A DNA stretch of 44,725 nucleotides. Origin: Gemmatimonadales bacterium. GTDB taxonomy: Bacteria > Gemmatimonadota > Gemmatimonadetes > Longimicrobiales > Gaopeijiaceae. Position 1 is the stretch's first letter, and every line of letters begins with the position of its first letter. Positions 1 to 7,906 of this stretch are shown piece after piece. A program made the position numbers and the translations under genes. The stretch lies in assembly GCA_007692605.1 (NCBI GenBank), contig REBS01000148.1:1-44725 (forward strand), written 5' to 3'. The notes beneath the pieces are model-generated. The model was not told the origin of the DNA. It searched no databases and saw only the letters and a list, made by a program, of their open reading frames with translations.

Positions 1-1780
1 TGGTCTCGACCACCGGGTGGCGACCGGCCTCGATCTCCATCTCGAAGCCGGTGTGGATCTCGGGCCGCACGTACCCGCGGGTCTCGGCGGTGTGGGCCAG
101 GGTGGCGATCACGTCGAGCTGTGCCACCCGCGCCCCGGCCTCCTGGAGCCGTCGGACCTCGCCTCCGACGCGGGTCCGAAGCGCCTGGAAGAGCTCGGTC
201 TCTAGCGCCAGGATCTTCTCTTCGGCGCCGGTGACCTTCTCCTCCCACTCCTTGAGCTCCGGGGTGAAGTAGCGCTCCGCGTTCGAGAGGGTCTGCTTTC
301 GCACGTAGTCTTCCGGCACCTTCTCGAGATTCGCCCGGGTCACCTCGAGGTAGTACCCGAAGACCTTGTTGAAGCCCACCTTGAGCGAGCCGATCCCGGT
401 CCGTTCCCGCTCCCGGGTCTGGAGCGAGGCGATGAAGTCGCGGGCCCCGTCCCTCATCTCCCTAAGCTCGTCCAGATCGGCCGAATGCCCCGCCCGGATC
501 ACCCCTCCATCCTGCAGGTTCGGGGGGGCCCCGTCGGCGATCGCGTCGCCGATCGTCCGGGCCACGTCGTCCAGCGGATCCATCTCGACCGTGAGCGAGC
601 GCAGGAGAGCCGCCTGGGCGTCCTCGGCATCCGCCTGCACGTGCGGGAGGAGGGCCAGGGAGCGGCCGAGTGAAAGCAGCTCCCGCGGGTTGGCGCGCCC
701 CGACCCCACCTTCGCCGCGAGCCGCTCCAGGTCGTGGATCCCGTCGAGGTGCTCCCGGAGCTTCCGGCGCATCTCCCGGTTCTCGACCAGCTCTGCGACC
801 GACTCCTGTCGCCGCCAGATCGGATCGGGCACCACCAGGGGCCGCAGGATCCAGCGCCGGAGAAGTCGCGCGCCCATCGCGGTCACGGTCCGATCGAGCA
901 CGGCGACGAGCGTCCCCCCCTCCTCTCCGGCCCGCAGGGGCTCGACCAGCTCCAGGTTGCGCCGGGTCATCTCGTCGAGCAGCATCTCGCTGCCGGGCCG
1001 CAGGATGCGGGGGGGCTGCAGGTGCCCGGAGCCGGTCGGCTGGGTCTCGTTCAGGTACTGCAGTAGGGCGCCGGCCGCTCGGATCAGCCCCCGGTCACCC
1101 GGCTGGAACCCCAGCGCGTCGAGCGACTGGATCCGGTACCAGCGCAGGAGCTCCTCCTCGCCCATCTCGCGGTCGAAGAACCAGTCGTCGCGGATGGTGC
1201 GGGGGACCCTCGCCTCCCCCGAGGGCTCGAAGCGGTCCCGAAGCGACTCGGGCAGGAGGAGCTCGGCCGGCTCGACCCGACCCAGCTCGGGGGTCAGCGC
1301 GCGATCGGGAACCGACTGCAGGAGGAACTCCCCCGTCGACAGGTCCACGGCGGCGAGCCCCACCATCCCCTCGTCGGGCGGCGCCACCGCCACCAGGAAG
1401 TTGTTGCGCGAGGCGTTCAGGAGGGTGTCGTGCAGGACGGTGCCGGGGGTGACCGTCTCGACCACCTCGCGCCGGACGATCCCCTTCGCCTCGGAGGCGT
1501 CCTCGACCTGGTCGCAGATGGCGGCCCGATAGCCCGCCTTCACCAGCCGACCGAGATATTCGTCGAGCGCCTTCGCCGGCACTCCCGCCATGGGCACCTC
1601 GGCGGCCGCCCCGTTGTTGCGCGAGGTCAGGGTGAGCCCCAGCACCTTCGCCCCCTCGCGGGCGTCCTGGTTGAAGAGCTCGAAGAAGTCTCCCACCCGA
1701 AAGAAGATGAGTGCGTCGGGATGCCGCTTCTTGGCATCCCGCCACTGCTTCATCAGAGGCGTGTCGTCGGACTTCGCCAT
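1..1780 (-). CDS. mutS: DNA mismatch repair protein MutS (C-terminally cut by window edge)
   Basis: MutS binds mismatched bases and starts mismatch repair with MutL. The 593 residues visible cover the mismatch-binding domain, connector, core levers and clamp. Near the N-terminus is GDFFELF, whose F32-x-E34 is the family's mismatch-reading Phe-x-Glu motif. The last visible residues include GRHPVVE, which in this family opens the ABC-type ATPase domain, so Walker A/B and the dimerisation region lie left of the window. The start is the ATG at 1778-1780 (MAKSDDTPL), which gives the usual spacing to the FxE motif. The gene reads leftward and the 421-bp region upstream holds the repeat array. Identification is firm; whether the missing ATPase half is intact cannot be judged. 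Confidence 0.96.
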   Translation of the reverse strand, partial: MAKSDDTPLMKQWRDAKKRHPDALIFFRVGDFFELFNQDAREGAKVLGLTLTSRNNGAAAEVPMAGVPAKALDEYLGRLVKAGYRAAICDQVEDASEAKGIVRREVVETVTPGTVLHDTLLNASRNNFLVAVAPPDEGMVGLAAVDLSTGEFLLQSVPDRALTPELGRVEPAELLLPESLRDRFEPSGEARVPRTIRDDWFFDREMGEEELLRWYRIQSLDALGFQPGDRGLIRAAGALLQYLNETQPTGSGHLQPPRILRPGSEMLLDEMTRRNLELVEPLRAGEEGGTLVAVLDRTVTAMGARLLRRWILRPLVVPDPIWRRQESVAELVENREMRRKLREHLDGIHDLERLAAKVGSGRANPRELLSLGRSLALLPHVQADAEDAQAALLRSLTVEMDPLDDVARTIGDAIADGAPPNLQDGGVIRAGHSADLDELREMRDGARDFIASLQTRERERTGIGSLKVGFNKVFGYYLEVTRANLEKVPEDYVRKQTLSNAERYFTPELKEWEEKVTGAEEKILALETELFQALRTRVGGEVRRLQEAGARVAQLDVIATLAHTAETRGYVRPEIHTGFEMEIEAGRHPVVET

Positions 1781-1900
1781 GGGTGCGGGGTTGGAGGTTC
1801 AGGGTGCCGGGGTCGGCTGCAGCCGAGAAAAGGATACCGGGAAGCGACCCCGGGGATCAAGCGTCTTCTTCGAGACGGCCGTCAGCGAGCCCGACGGTGA

Positions 1901-2076
1901 CCGAAAAGATGGCAAACGTCGCAGAGGACGAGGCGTTTGTCCTATTTTCGGTGATAATCGCCGGAAATATGGCATGGATGGTCGCGGCTCCTCGATCCGT
2001 GTCCTATTTCCGGTGATAATTGCCGGAAATATGGCATCCGTCGAATTTTCGGGGACGTTTGTACGATTTCCGGCCA
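1901..2076. repeat. Array of palindromic repeats between argB and mutS
   Basis: Two nearly identical 37-bp units lie at 1939-1975 and 2001-2037 (35 of 37 bases equal), separated by 25 bp of unrelated sequence. Each contains a dyad with 9-base arms around a 9-base centre; in the second unit the arms TATTTCCGG (2005-2013) and CCGGAAATA (2023-2031) are perfect, and in the first one base differs. A degenerate right half (CCGAAAAGATGGCA, 1901-1914) lies 60 bp before the first unit's matching half, and a degenerate left half (GTACGATTTCCGG, 2061-2073) 60 bp after the second's. Unit spacing is thus 60, 62 and 60 bp, close to six helical turns. The stretch is clearly more AT-rich than its surroundings. 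It could be an operator array for mutS or a remnant insertion-sequence end; no protein gene is supported here. Confidence 0.8.
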
Positions 2077-2120
2077 CCCGGCGGGGGTCGAATCCCACGG
2101 GCCGACGGCGAGCCGCCCGA

Positions 2121-2167
2121 CCCGCCACTGGCGGATTGCCGTGGGCGGGCACCGCCGCGCAGCGGTG
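2121..2167 (-). terminator. Tandem GC-rich hairpins downstream of argB
   Basis: Two adjacent hairpins follow the stop of the acetylglutamate kinase gene on the minus strand. One pairs CCCGCCAC (2121-2128) with GTGGGCGGG (2141-2149) with one bulge; the other pairs CACCGC (2150-2155) with GCGGTG (2162-2167). There is no T-tract on either side, so they may act as a Rho-assisted stop or a 3'-end barrier rather than as a classical intrinsic terminator. Confidence 0.35.
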
Positions 2168-2201
2168 GCCCGGGGCTCCCATCGGTGCAGCCTGTATTTC
2201 T

Positions 2202-3530
2202 TCAACGGTCTTCGAGCGACGCGGGACGCTCGGCGGCATGCTCCACGGCACCCCGGATCTCGTCCCAGTCCGAGATCCCGGCCCAGAAGACGATCCACGG
2301 GTCGCGTCGGCAGGAGCCGTCGGCGTGGTCCAGGTAGAACTCGTTGACCGGATTCCCGTCGCGCGAGCGCCAGAAGAGGCTGGGTGTCCCGGACCGCATC
2401 TGCTTCCAGAGCGTCCTCCCCAGCCCCTCGCCCCGCGCCGTCTCGGCCACCATGAACTTGTCCATGTACACCCCGCCCGCGGCCCGGGCGAGCACGATCG
2501 AGGCCCGGTAGTGCTCGCTCAGGTAGATGCGCAGGGGGCGGGTCCGCTCGAAGTAGTCCTCGACGAGGGAGCGCCCGAAGCTCGCTCGGACCAGGGCGCC
2601 GAAGCGCTCGCGGTCGATCCCCTCCCAGGACTCGTGCTCCTCGATCCGCTCCCCGCGCCGCACCAGGGTACCCGACCCCCGATGGGTAAAGAGCTCCTTG
2701 GCCATCTCCTCGGGGCTCGTGATCGACAGCGAGGTCGCCGGGGGCAGCGAGAGGAGGAGATCGTGGATCTGCTCCAGCTTGACCCGCATCCCCGAGTGTA
2801 CCCAGGCCTCCCCCATCAGTCGCGCGTAATCGGCGGCCAGGCTGATGTTGCTCAGCACCCGGCCCTCGGCGTCGAGGAGCCCCCCCGTGCCTGTCAGGAA
2901 GATGATCTTGTAGGGCTCGATCCGCTTTACCAGCTCGTTGGCGGCCCAGTCGGCGTTCACATTGACGAGTTGTCCGCCCGAGGTCTCGCCGAGCGAGGCG
3001 ATCACCGGGATCGAGCGGGCCTCGACGGCCGACCGAATCACGTGCGTGTGCACCTCGGTGACGGTGCCGACGAGCCCGAGGGTCTCCGGAGCGAGCAGCT
3101 CGCACTCGAAGACCCCGGAGTGGATGGGGGTGGCCCGGACGCCGGCCCCCTGGAGGGCCTCCACGAGCCTCAGGTTCTGGAGCTGGAAGATCCGCCGGAC
3201 CACCCGCAGCGCCTCGGGCGAGGTGACCCGAAGCCCATCGACCACCTGCTTCTCGATCCCGGCCGCTGCCAGCGCTCCGTCGAGCTGCGGCCCGGCCCCA
3301 TGGATCACGATCGGGGTGAGCCCCACCTGCTGCAGGAAGGAGAGCGAGGAGACCAGGGCCTCGAGATCGTCGCGCAGGACCGCCCCGCCCACCTTGACGA
3401 CTGCGAAGCGCTCGGCGTCGAGCTCCGAGAAGCGGTCCAGGTAGAGCTGCACCTCGCGGGTGCTCCCCAGGTTCGAGAGCAGCCGGACGATCGTCGGGCG
3501 GAGTTCGTTCACGCGCAGGTTCTCGTTCAT
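2202..3530 (-). CDS. argB: Fused acetylglutamate kinase and GNAT-type N-acetylglutamate synthase
   Basis: The 442-residue protein has an amino-acid-kinase domain (about residues 40-280: VKVGGAV with K46, HGAGPQLDG at 77-85, and later VNVNADWAA and TGTGGLLD) followed by a GNAT acetyltransferase domain (about 290-440: ETARGEGLGRTLW acetyl-CoA loop, then WRSRDGNPVNEFY). This order is that of the bifunctional NAGS/K enzymes known from Xanthomonas-type bacteria and of the related animal and fungal proteins, which make N-acetylglutamate and phosphorylate it in the first two steps of arginine synthesis. The ATG at 3528-3530 (MNENLRVNE) is chosen because longer readings run into the divergent gene at 3678. 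argJ lies far away at 32026. The stand-alone kinase alternative is excluded by the continuous C-terminal acetyltransferase. Confidence 0.9.
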   Translation of the reverse strand: MNENLRVNELRPTIVRLLSNLGSTREVQLYLDRFSELDAERFAVVKVGGAVLRDDLEALVSSLSFLQQVGLTPIVIHGAGPQLDGALAAAGIEKQVVDGLRVTSPEALRVVRRIFQLQNLRLVEALQGAGVRATPIHSGVFECELLAPETLGLVGTVTEVHTHVIRSAVEARSIPVIASLGETSGGQLVNVNADWAANELVKRIEPYKIIFLTGTGGLLDAEGRVLSNISLAADYARLMGEAWVHSGMRVKLEQIHDLLLSLPPATSLSITSPEEMAKELFTHRGSGTLVRRGERIEEHESWEGIDRERFGALVRASFGRSLVEDYFERTRPLRIYLSEHYRASIVLARAAGGVYMDKFMVAETARGEGLGRTLWKQMRSGTPSLFWRSRDGNPVNEFYLDHADGSCRRDPWIVFWAGISDWDEIRGAVEHAAERPASLEDR

Positions 3531-3549
3531 GCGCGGGAAGATCGCATCC

Positions 3550-3595
3550 GGGGACCGAAAACGAAAACCCCCCACGGTGGAATTGCGGGGTCCCC
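3550..3595 (-). promoter_or_regulatory. Structured leader just upstream of argB
   Basis: Read on the minus strand, GGGGACC (3595-3589) can pair with GGTCCCC (3556-3550), ending 20 bases before the argB start. Inside it a second weak stem (CCCC at 3590-3587 with GGGG at 3573-3570) is followed by a T-rich run, TTTTCGTTTT. The two pairings share bases and so exclude each other, as in attenuators. No leader peptide was recognised. The region also has to hold the divergent promoters, so a DNA-level operator is an equal possibility. Confidence 0.3.
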
Positions 3596-3677
3596 GACGG
3601 TCTTTCGCATAGACAGTTGGAGAGAACGCCCACCCGGCGCACCCGCCGTCCCCACACCCGGAAAAGAGGACCGACCC

Positions 3678-4697
3678 GTGGCCCCGAACCAATCCCAAGG
3701 CTCGACCTTTCGCACCTCGATGGGGCTCCTGCTCCGCACCACCCCCTTCCTGGTCTTCAACGCGGCCGTCTACGGGGCGTTCTTCCTGGCCGCCGTCGCC
3801 TGGCTCGGCGTCTTCGGAGGGCTGGCGGTGCTCTTCGCCCCCCGGATCGAGCTGCTCTCCCTGATCTTCATGGTGATCGCGGTCGCCGGCCCCTTCGGAG
3901 TCCTGACCTTCGGACGCCGGTACATCCTCTACCTGGTCAAGGGCGGGCACATCGCCGTGATCACCAAGCTCCTGGTCGACGGAGAGATCCCCGAAGGCCG
4001 GGGGCAGATCGCGTACGGGCGAGACGAGGTGCAGAAGCGGTTTCGCGACGTGAGCATCCTTTTCGTGCTGGACCGGATGATCGACCGGGTCGTGCGGCGC
4101 TTCACCAACCGGTTCGTGCGCCTCGTCGACTGGCTCCCCCTGGGGCAGGGCGCGGGGAAGGCCGCCCGCTGGGTCGCGGCGATCGTGAACCGCTCCCTCT
4201 CGTACGTGGACCAGGCGATCCTCTCCTACGCCATCTCTCTCGACGACGACAATGTCTGGCGCAGCAGCCGACACGGGTTGATCCTCTACGCGCAGGCCTA
4301 CAAGCCCGTGCTGATGACCGCGCTGAAGGTCTGGCTCCTGGGCAGGGCCTTCTTCATCGTCTCGCTGGTGGTGATCGGGGTGCCCGGGGTCCTCTTCCTC
4401 CTCGTCTTCGATGCGATCTGGCTGCAGATCGCGGTCCTCGCCGCGACCCTGATCCTCGCCTCGCTCCTGGTCCGCGCCGTCTACGAGCCCTTCGCCACGA
4501 CCTGGACGATCGTCACCTACCACCGGGCGATCCAGGGAGTAGAGGTCGACCCCGTCTGGGACGAACGGCTCCAGTCGGTCTCGGGAGAGTTCAAGAAGCT
4601 CGTGGGACGGGCCCGGGAGTTCGACCCGCGACGGGACCCGGTGGACGAGGCGGGCGCGGCCGCCGGCGGGGGGATGGCCGGTGGGCAGTCCCGCTGA
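3678..4697 (+). CDS. Conserved integral membrane protein, function unknown
   Basis: I do not recognise the family. The 339-residue protein starts at a GTG (3678) preceded by AAGAGGA eight bases away; upstream reading through in the same frame is antisense to argB and not credible. It has hydrophobic segments at roughly residues 23-54 and 57-80, then a long charged, probably cytoplasmic stretch (about 85-205, including a VLDRMIDRVVRR basic patch), then a strongly hydrophobic region of about 60 residues likely making two or three more membrane helices, and a charged, Gly/Ala-rich tail. The Tyr-His-Arg motif TYHRAIQG follows the last helix. It is transcribed divergently from argB and converges on the M14 peptidase gene with three bases between stops. 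No catalytic motif was seen. Confidence 0.8.
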   Translation: MAPNQSQGSTFRTSMGLLLRTTPFLVFNAAVYGAFFLAAVAWLGVFGGLAVLFAPRIELLSLIFMVIAVAGPFGVLTFGRRYILYLVKGGHIAVITKLLVDGEIPEGRGQIAYGRDEVQKRFRDVSILFVLDRMIDRVVRRFTNRFVRLVDWLPLGQGAGKAARWVAAIVNRSLSYVDQAILSYAISLDDDNVWRSSRHGLILYAQAYKPVLMTALKVWLLGRAFFIVSLVVIGVPGVLFLLVFDAIWLQIAVLAATLILASLLVRAVYEPFATTWTIVTYHRAIQGVEVDPVWDERLQSVSGEFKKLVGRAREFDPRRDPVDEAGAAAGGGMAGGQSR

Positions 4698-4700
4698 GAT

Positions 4701-6551
4701 TCAGCCTTCGGGCGCCTCCAGCGTCACCGTCGCACGGTCCACCCCCCCCTTCTGCGACTGCAGGACCACCGTGAGCTCGGTCCCGACCGCGGCCTCGACG
4801 GTCCACTCGCCGTAGTAGTACGACTCGTAGCGCCCCCCGCGGGTGCCCCGCATGAAGTCGAACTCGACCGTCAGGGGATCGGCGGTCGAGGCCGCCTCGC
4901 CGGGCTCGAGGGTCAGTCGGTCGGGCTCGGCGATCCCGCTCCGGCGCGCCTGCTGCATCGAGCTGTCCAGCCACCCCTCGTTGGTGACCCGGGCGCGGAC
5001 GGTCCAGCGCTCGTCGCCGAGCGGCTCCACCTCGACCGAGCGGACGCGGGCCAGGGGGAGTCGAAGGGAGCGGGCAACCGCGAAGCGAGCCTGGTCCACG
5101 GCGACCTCCTCGAAAAAAGGCCCCGGGGGCGGATTTCGAGTCCAGAATCGGCTGAAGCCCCCGATCTCGACCTCGCCCAGGGTGGGGTGATCGAAGGGGG
5201 TCCAGTCCACGAAGCCCTCGCCCGCCAGCCGGGGATCGCCCTCGTGCCGGTCGAGCCACTCGAGCACCTTCGCCTGCACGTCGGGCCGGTTGTAACGGCC
5301 GGGAATCGCAAAGAGGGGCTCATCGCGCGGGATGTCGTTCCACCCGATCTCGTTCACGAACGGTTCCATGGTCCACAGCTCGGTCGTGGTCGAGAACGCG
5401 CCCATGTGCGAGTAGGCCCAGTCGATGAAGACGCCCCTGCGGGCCCCCGGCTGCTCGTCGGGGTCCAGCCCCGGCTGGATCGTGGTGAACTGGTGGTAGA
5501 CCGAGGCCTGGGGATAGGTCGTCATCGGCTGTCCCTCGGCCAGGATCGCCTGGTAGTCCTCGAGGTCCTGCGGGGGGATGTCGGAGTCGGGCCGGGCCGC
5601 GAAGGGACGCAGGTGGACCCCGCTCGTGGTATGATACGACTCGATCATCCCGATGTGGGGCCGACGGGTGATGAAATCGACGATGGCCCGGGAGTTCGGC
5701 TCGTCGAGCGGATAGTCCCCTGCCCCGCGGAACCGACCGTCGGCCGAGGACCAGAAGGCGGGGTAGTTGCGGTTGGTGATGAACCGCATGAAGGGCGGGT
5801 CGGAGTTGACCTGCCCGTCTCCGTTGTCGTCGTAGCCCTCGGAATGGACGCGGTAGAAGGGGCCGGTGTCGTCCTCGCCGCTGCGGCGGACCAGAAGGCG
5901 GGGATCGCCCTCGTACGCCCTCCACTCCCCCTCGGGATCCTCGACCCGCATCTGCAGGATGTTGCCGTCGCCCGTGATGTCGGAGGGCCCGTCGGCGCCC
6001 CGCATTCCGGGTCCGTAGAGACGCTCGCGGTTCGCGATCTCCCAGGGGTCCCACGAGACCTCACCGGTGACGAAGTACTCCGCACCCTCGGGGTTGGCGA
6101 GGGGGAGCACGTAGACGGCGCGGGTGTCGAGCAGTTCGGTCACCTCGGGGTCGTCGCCGTACCGGGTGAGCAGCCACCACACCAGGTGCAGGGCGACCTC
6201 GCCCGCCATGACCTCGGAGTCGTGCTGGTTCCCGTCGAAGTAGGCGGCGGGCTTCTCGTCGGCGGGCCCCGTCCCCCGGTTCGTGATCTCGACCACCCAC
6301 AGATCCATCGTACCCGACTGGCTCTCGCCGATCGAATACAGGCGCGAGAGCTCCGGGTGGGCCGAGGTCCACGTCTCGAGGAGCGAGACCGTCTCGGCAT
6401 AGGTGTGATAGCGGTACTCGTAGTCCTGCGCACCCGCGGGGATGGCGAGGGTGACGAGCTGGACGAGCACCGCGAACCCGACGGCACTCCACACGGCCAT
6501 CCCGGACCTCCCACTTCGCCGGCGGCTCGGTTCGAAGGGCATTCCGTTCAT
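4701..6551 (-). CDS. Secreted M14 family zinc carboxypeptidase
   Basis: The 616-residue protein begins with a basic N-terminus and hydrophobic segment (about residues 18-41) ending IPAGAQ, a likely signal peptide. The mature part opens with YHTYAETVSLLETW, typical of M14 peptidases. Zinc ligands are visible as H110-x-x-E113 in GNQHDSE and a later histidine in SYHTTSG; the catalytic Glu is likely in TTTELW. M14 enzymes remove C-terminal residues from peptides. The C-terminal 150 residues look like a beta-rich accessory domain. The ATG at 6549-6551 has a GGGGGG stretch just upstream. It is the last gene of a minus-strand operon, eight bases after the amidohydrolase, so it probably works with it and the dipeptidase on imported or extracytoplasmic peptides. 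Confidence 0.9.
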   Translation of the reverse strand: MNGMPFEPSRRRSGRSGMAVWSAVGFAVLVQLVTLAIPAGAQDYEYRYHTYAETVSLLETWTSAHPELSRLYSIGESQSGTMDLWVVEITNRGTGPADEKPAAYFDGNQHDSEVMAGEVALHLVWWLLTRYGDDPEVTELLDTRAVYVLPLANPEGAEYFVTGEVSWDPWEIANRERLYGPGMRGADGPSDITGDGNILQMRVEDPEGEWRAYEGDPRLLVRRSGEDDTGPFYRVHSEGYDDNGDGQVNSDPPFMRFITNRNYPAFWSSADGRFRGAGDYPLDEPNSRAIVDFITRRPHIGMIESYHTTSGVHLRPFAARPDSDIPPQDLEDYQAILAEGQPMTTYPQASVYHQFTTIQPGLDPDEQPGARRGVFIDWAYSHMGAFSTTTELWTMEPFVNEIGWNDIPRDEPLFAIPGRYNRPDVQAKVLEWLDRHEGDPRLAGEGFVDWTPFDHPTLGEVEIGGFSRFWTRNPPPGPFFEEVAVDQARFAVARSLRLPLARVRSVEVEPLGDERWTVRARVTNEGWLDSSMQQARRSGIAEPDRLTLEPGEAASTADPLTVEFDFMRGTRGGRYESYYYGEWTVEAAVGTELTVVLQSQKGGVDRATVTLEAPEG

Positions 6552-6559
6552 GATCCCCC

Positions 6560-7906
6560 CTACCAGGCGTGCGGGGTGGGCACCCCGTCGACCCGATAGA
6601 CCACCCCGTCGCGCATGACGAAGCCCACATCCTTGAGCAGCTCCACATCGTCCAGCGGATTCCCGCGCACCGCCACGATATCGGCCCACTTGCCCTCTTC
6701 GATCGTGCCAAGGTCATCGAGCCGGCCGAGCAGGTCGGCCGCGTTCCGGGTGGCGGACAGGAGGGCCCGGGCCGGGGTCATCCCCGCCTCGACCAGGAGC
6801 CGGAACTCGTCGGCGTTGGTTCCGTGCGCGAAGACCCCCGCGTCGGTTCCGAAGGCGATCGGCACCCCGGAGGCGATCGCACGCCGGTGCGACTCCCGTG
6901 CGACGGGGGTGATCTCGCGGGCCTTGATCGCCGACCAGGGGGCGAGCGTCCCCTCTTCGGCCGCCCGGTACACGTACTCGAAGGCCATCATCGTGGGCAC
7001 CAGGTAGGTGCCCCGCTCCCGCATCTCGGCCAGGATCTCGTCGTCGAGCTCGGCGCCGTGGTCGATCGACGCCACCCCGGCGCGCACCGCGTTGCGGATC
7101 CCCACGATCCCGTGCGCGTGCGCCATCACCCGCCGGTCGAGCATCCCCGCGATCTCGACCATGGTCTCGAGTTCGGCCGGGGTCGGCTGGGCCGGCCCGA
7201 TCTCGGTCCCCGCCGAGAGGACCCCCGCAGTGGCGCAGGTCTTGATCAGGTCCGCGCCGTACTTGATCTGGTACCGCACGGCGGCGGCCACTTCGTCGGT
7301 CCCGTTGAAGATCCCGTCCTCGACCCCCGTCTCGGGAAAAAGGTCGGGGCGAAATCCGGTCTGGTCACAGTGACCACCGGTGATCCCCAGGCTCTTTCCC
7401 GCCGTGTAGATCCGGGGCCCTGGGATCATCCCGGCGTAGATCGCGTCGCGCAGCGCGATGTCGGCGAACTCCCCCGCACCGGCGTTGCGCACGGTGGTGA
7501 AGCCCGCCAGGAGGGTCGCCCGCGCATTTTTCGCCCCGATCAGCGCCGCGGTCCCCGGGAACTGGCGGAAGCGTGACTCCCCGAACCCGTCGGCGGGATC
7601 CGAGGTGATGTGCGTGTGCATGTCGATCATCCCCGGGAGCACGGTCCAGTCCGAGAGGTCGATCTCGCGCGCTCCCGCGGGGATCGCCACCTCCGACCCC
7701 ACCTCGGCGATCCGGCCCTCCTCGACCCGGATCATGACGTCGGTCCGGAGGGTCTCGCCGGTGCCATCGAAGAGCTGGCCGGCCCGGATCACCACGACGT
7801 CGTCGGCACCCGGGGACTGCGCGACGCCCTCCCCGACCGGACCGATCAGCAGCGCGACGAGAACGAGCAGGATCGCCGACCCCATCGGACTACGCGTGGC
7901 AGACAC
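6560..7906 (-). CDS. Secreted metal-dependent amidohydrolase (prolidase/imidazolonepropionase-like)
   Basis: This 448-residue amidohydrolase-superfamily enzyme has the expected metal ligands in order: H97-x-H99 in MHTHI, K222 in LIKTCATAG (the carboxylated lysine), histidines at 263/265 (MAHAHG) and 283 (SIDHG), and D355 in FGTDAG. Members of this branch hydrolyse dipeptides with C-terminal Pro, Arg or Lys, or related cyclic amides; the exact substrate cannot be read from the sequence. A hydrophobic N-terminus ending GEGVAQ suggests export. The start is a GTG at 7904-7906, directly after the TGA of the upstream dipeptidase and preceded by GAGGGGGG; an ATG seven codons later is an alternative. 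It sits between an M19 dipeptidase and an M14 carboxypeptidase, supporting a peptide-degradation role. Confidence 0.9.
   Translation of the reverse strand: MSATRSPMGSAILLVLVALLIGPVGEGVAQSPGADDVVVIRAGQLFDGTGETLRTDVMIRVEEGRIAEVGSEVAIPAGAREIDLSDWTVLPGMIDMHTHITSDPADGFGESRFRQFPGTAALIGAKNARATLLAGFTTVRNAGAGEFADIALRDAIYAGMIPGPRIYTAGKSLGITGGHCDQTGFRPDLFPETGVEDGIFNGTDEVAAAVRYQIKYGADLIKTCATAGVLSAGTEIGPAQPTPAELETMVEIAGMLDRRVMAHAHGIVGIRNAVRAGVASIDHGAELDDEILAEMRERGTYLVPTMMAFEYVYRAAEEGTLAPWSAIKAREITPVARESHRRAIASGVPIAFGTDAGVFAHGTNADEFRLLVEAGMTPARALLSATRNAADLLGRLDDLGTIEEGKWADIVAVRGNPLDDVELLKDVGFVMRDGVVYRVDGVPTPHAW

Noticed and set aside
1939-2037. CRISPR array
   Set aside because: Only two full repeats, a 25-bp spacer, internal strong dyads and no cas genes nearby.
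2078-2100. tRNA T-arm-like sequence GGGGTCGAATCCC
   Set aside because: The loop lacks the TTC, and no acceptor, anticodon or D-arm can be folded around it.
2202-4523. Extended N-terminus of the acetylglutamate kinase (330 extra residues)
   Set aside because: The extension is antisense to the membrane-protein gene, low-complexity and charged, and the ATG at 3530 fits the family start.
1590-4697. Very long open frame of over 1000 codons covering mutS start, repeat array, antisense argB and the membrane protein
   Set aside because: Most of it is antisense to argB and mutS. High GC content lowers stop frequency. Only the part from GTG 3678 has a ribosome site and protein-like composition.
4693-4705. 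Short inverted repeat GCTGA/TCAGC at the junction of two convergent genes
   Set aside because: It simply contains the two facing TGA stop codons; five base pairs is too weak for a terminator call.
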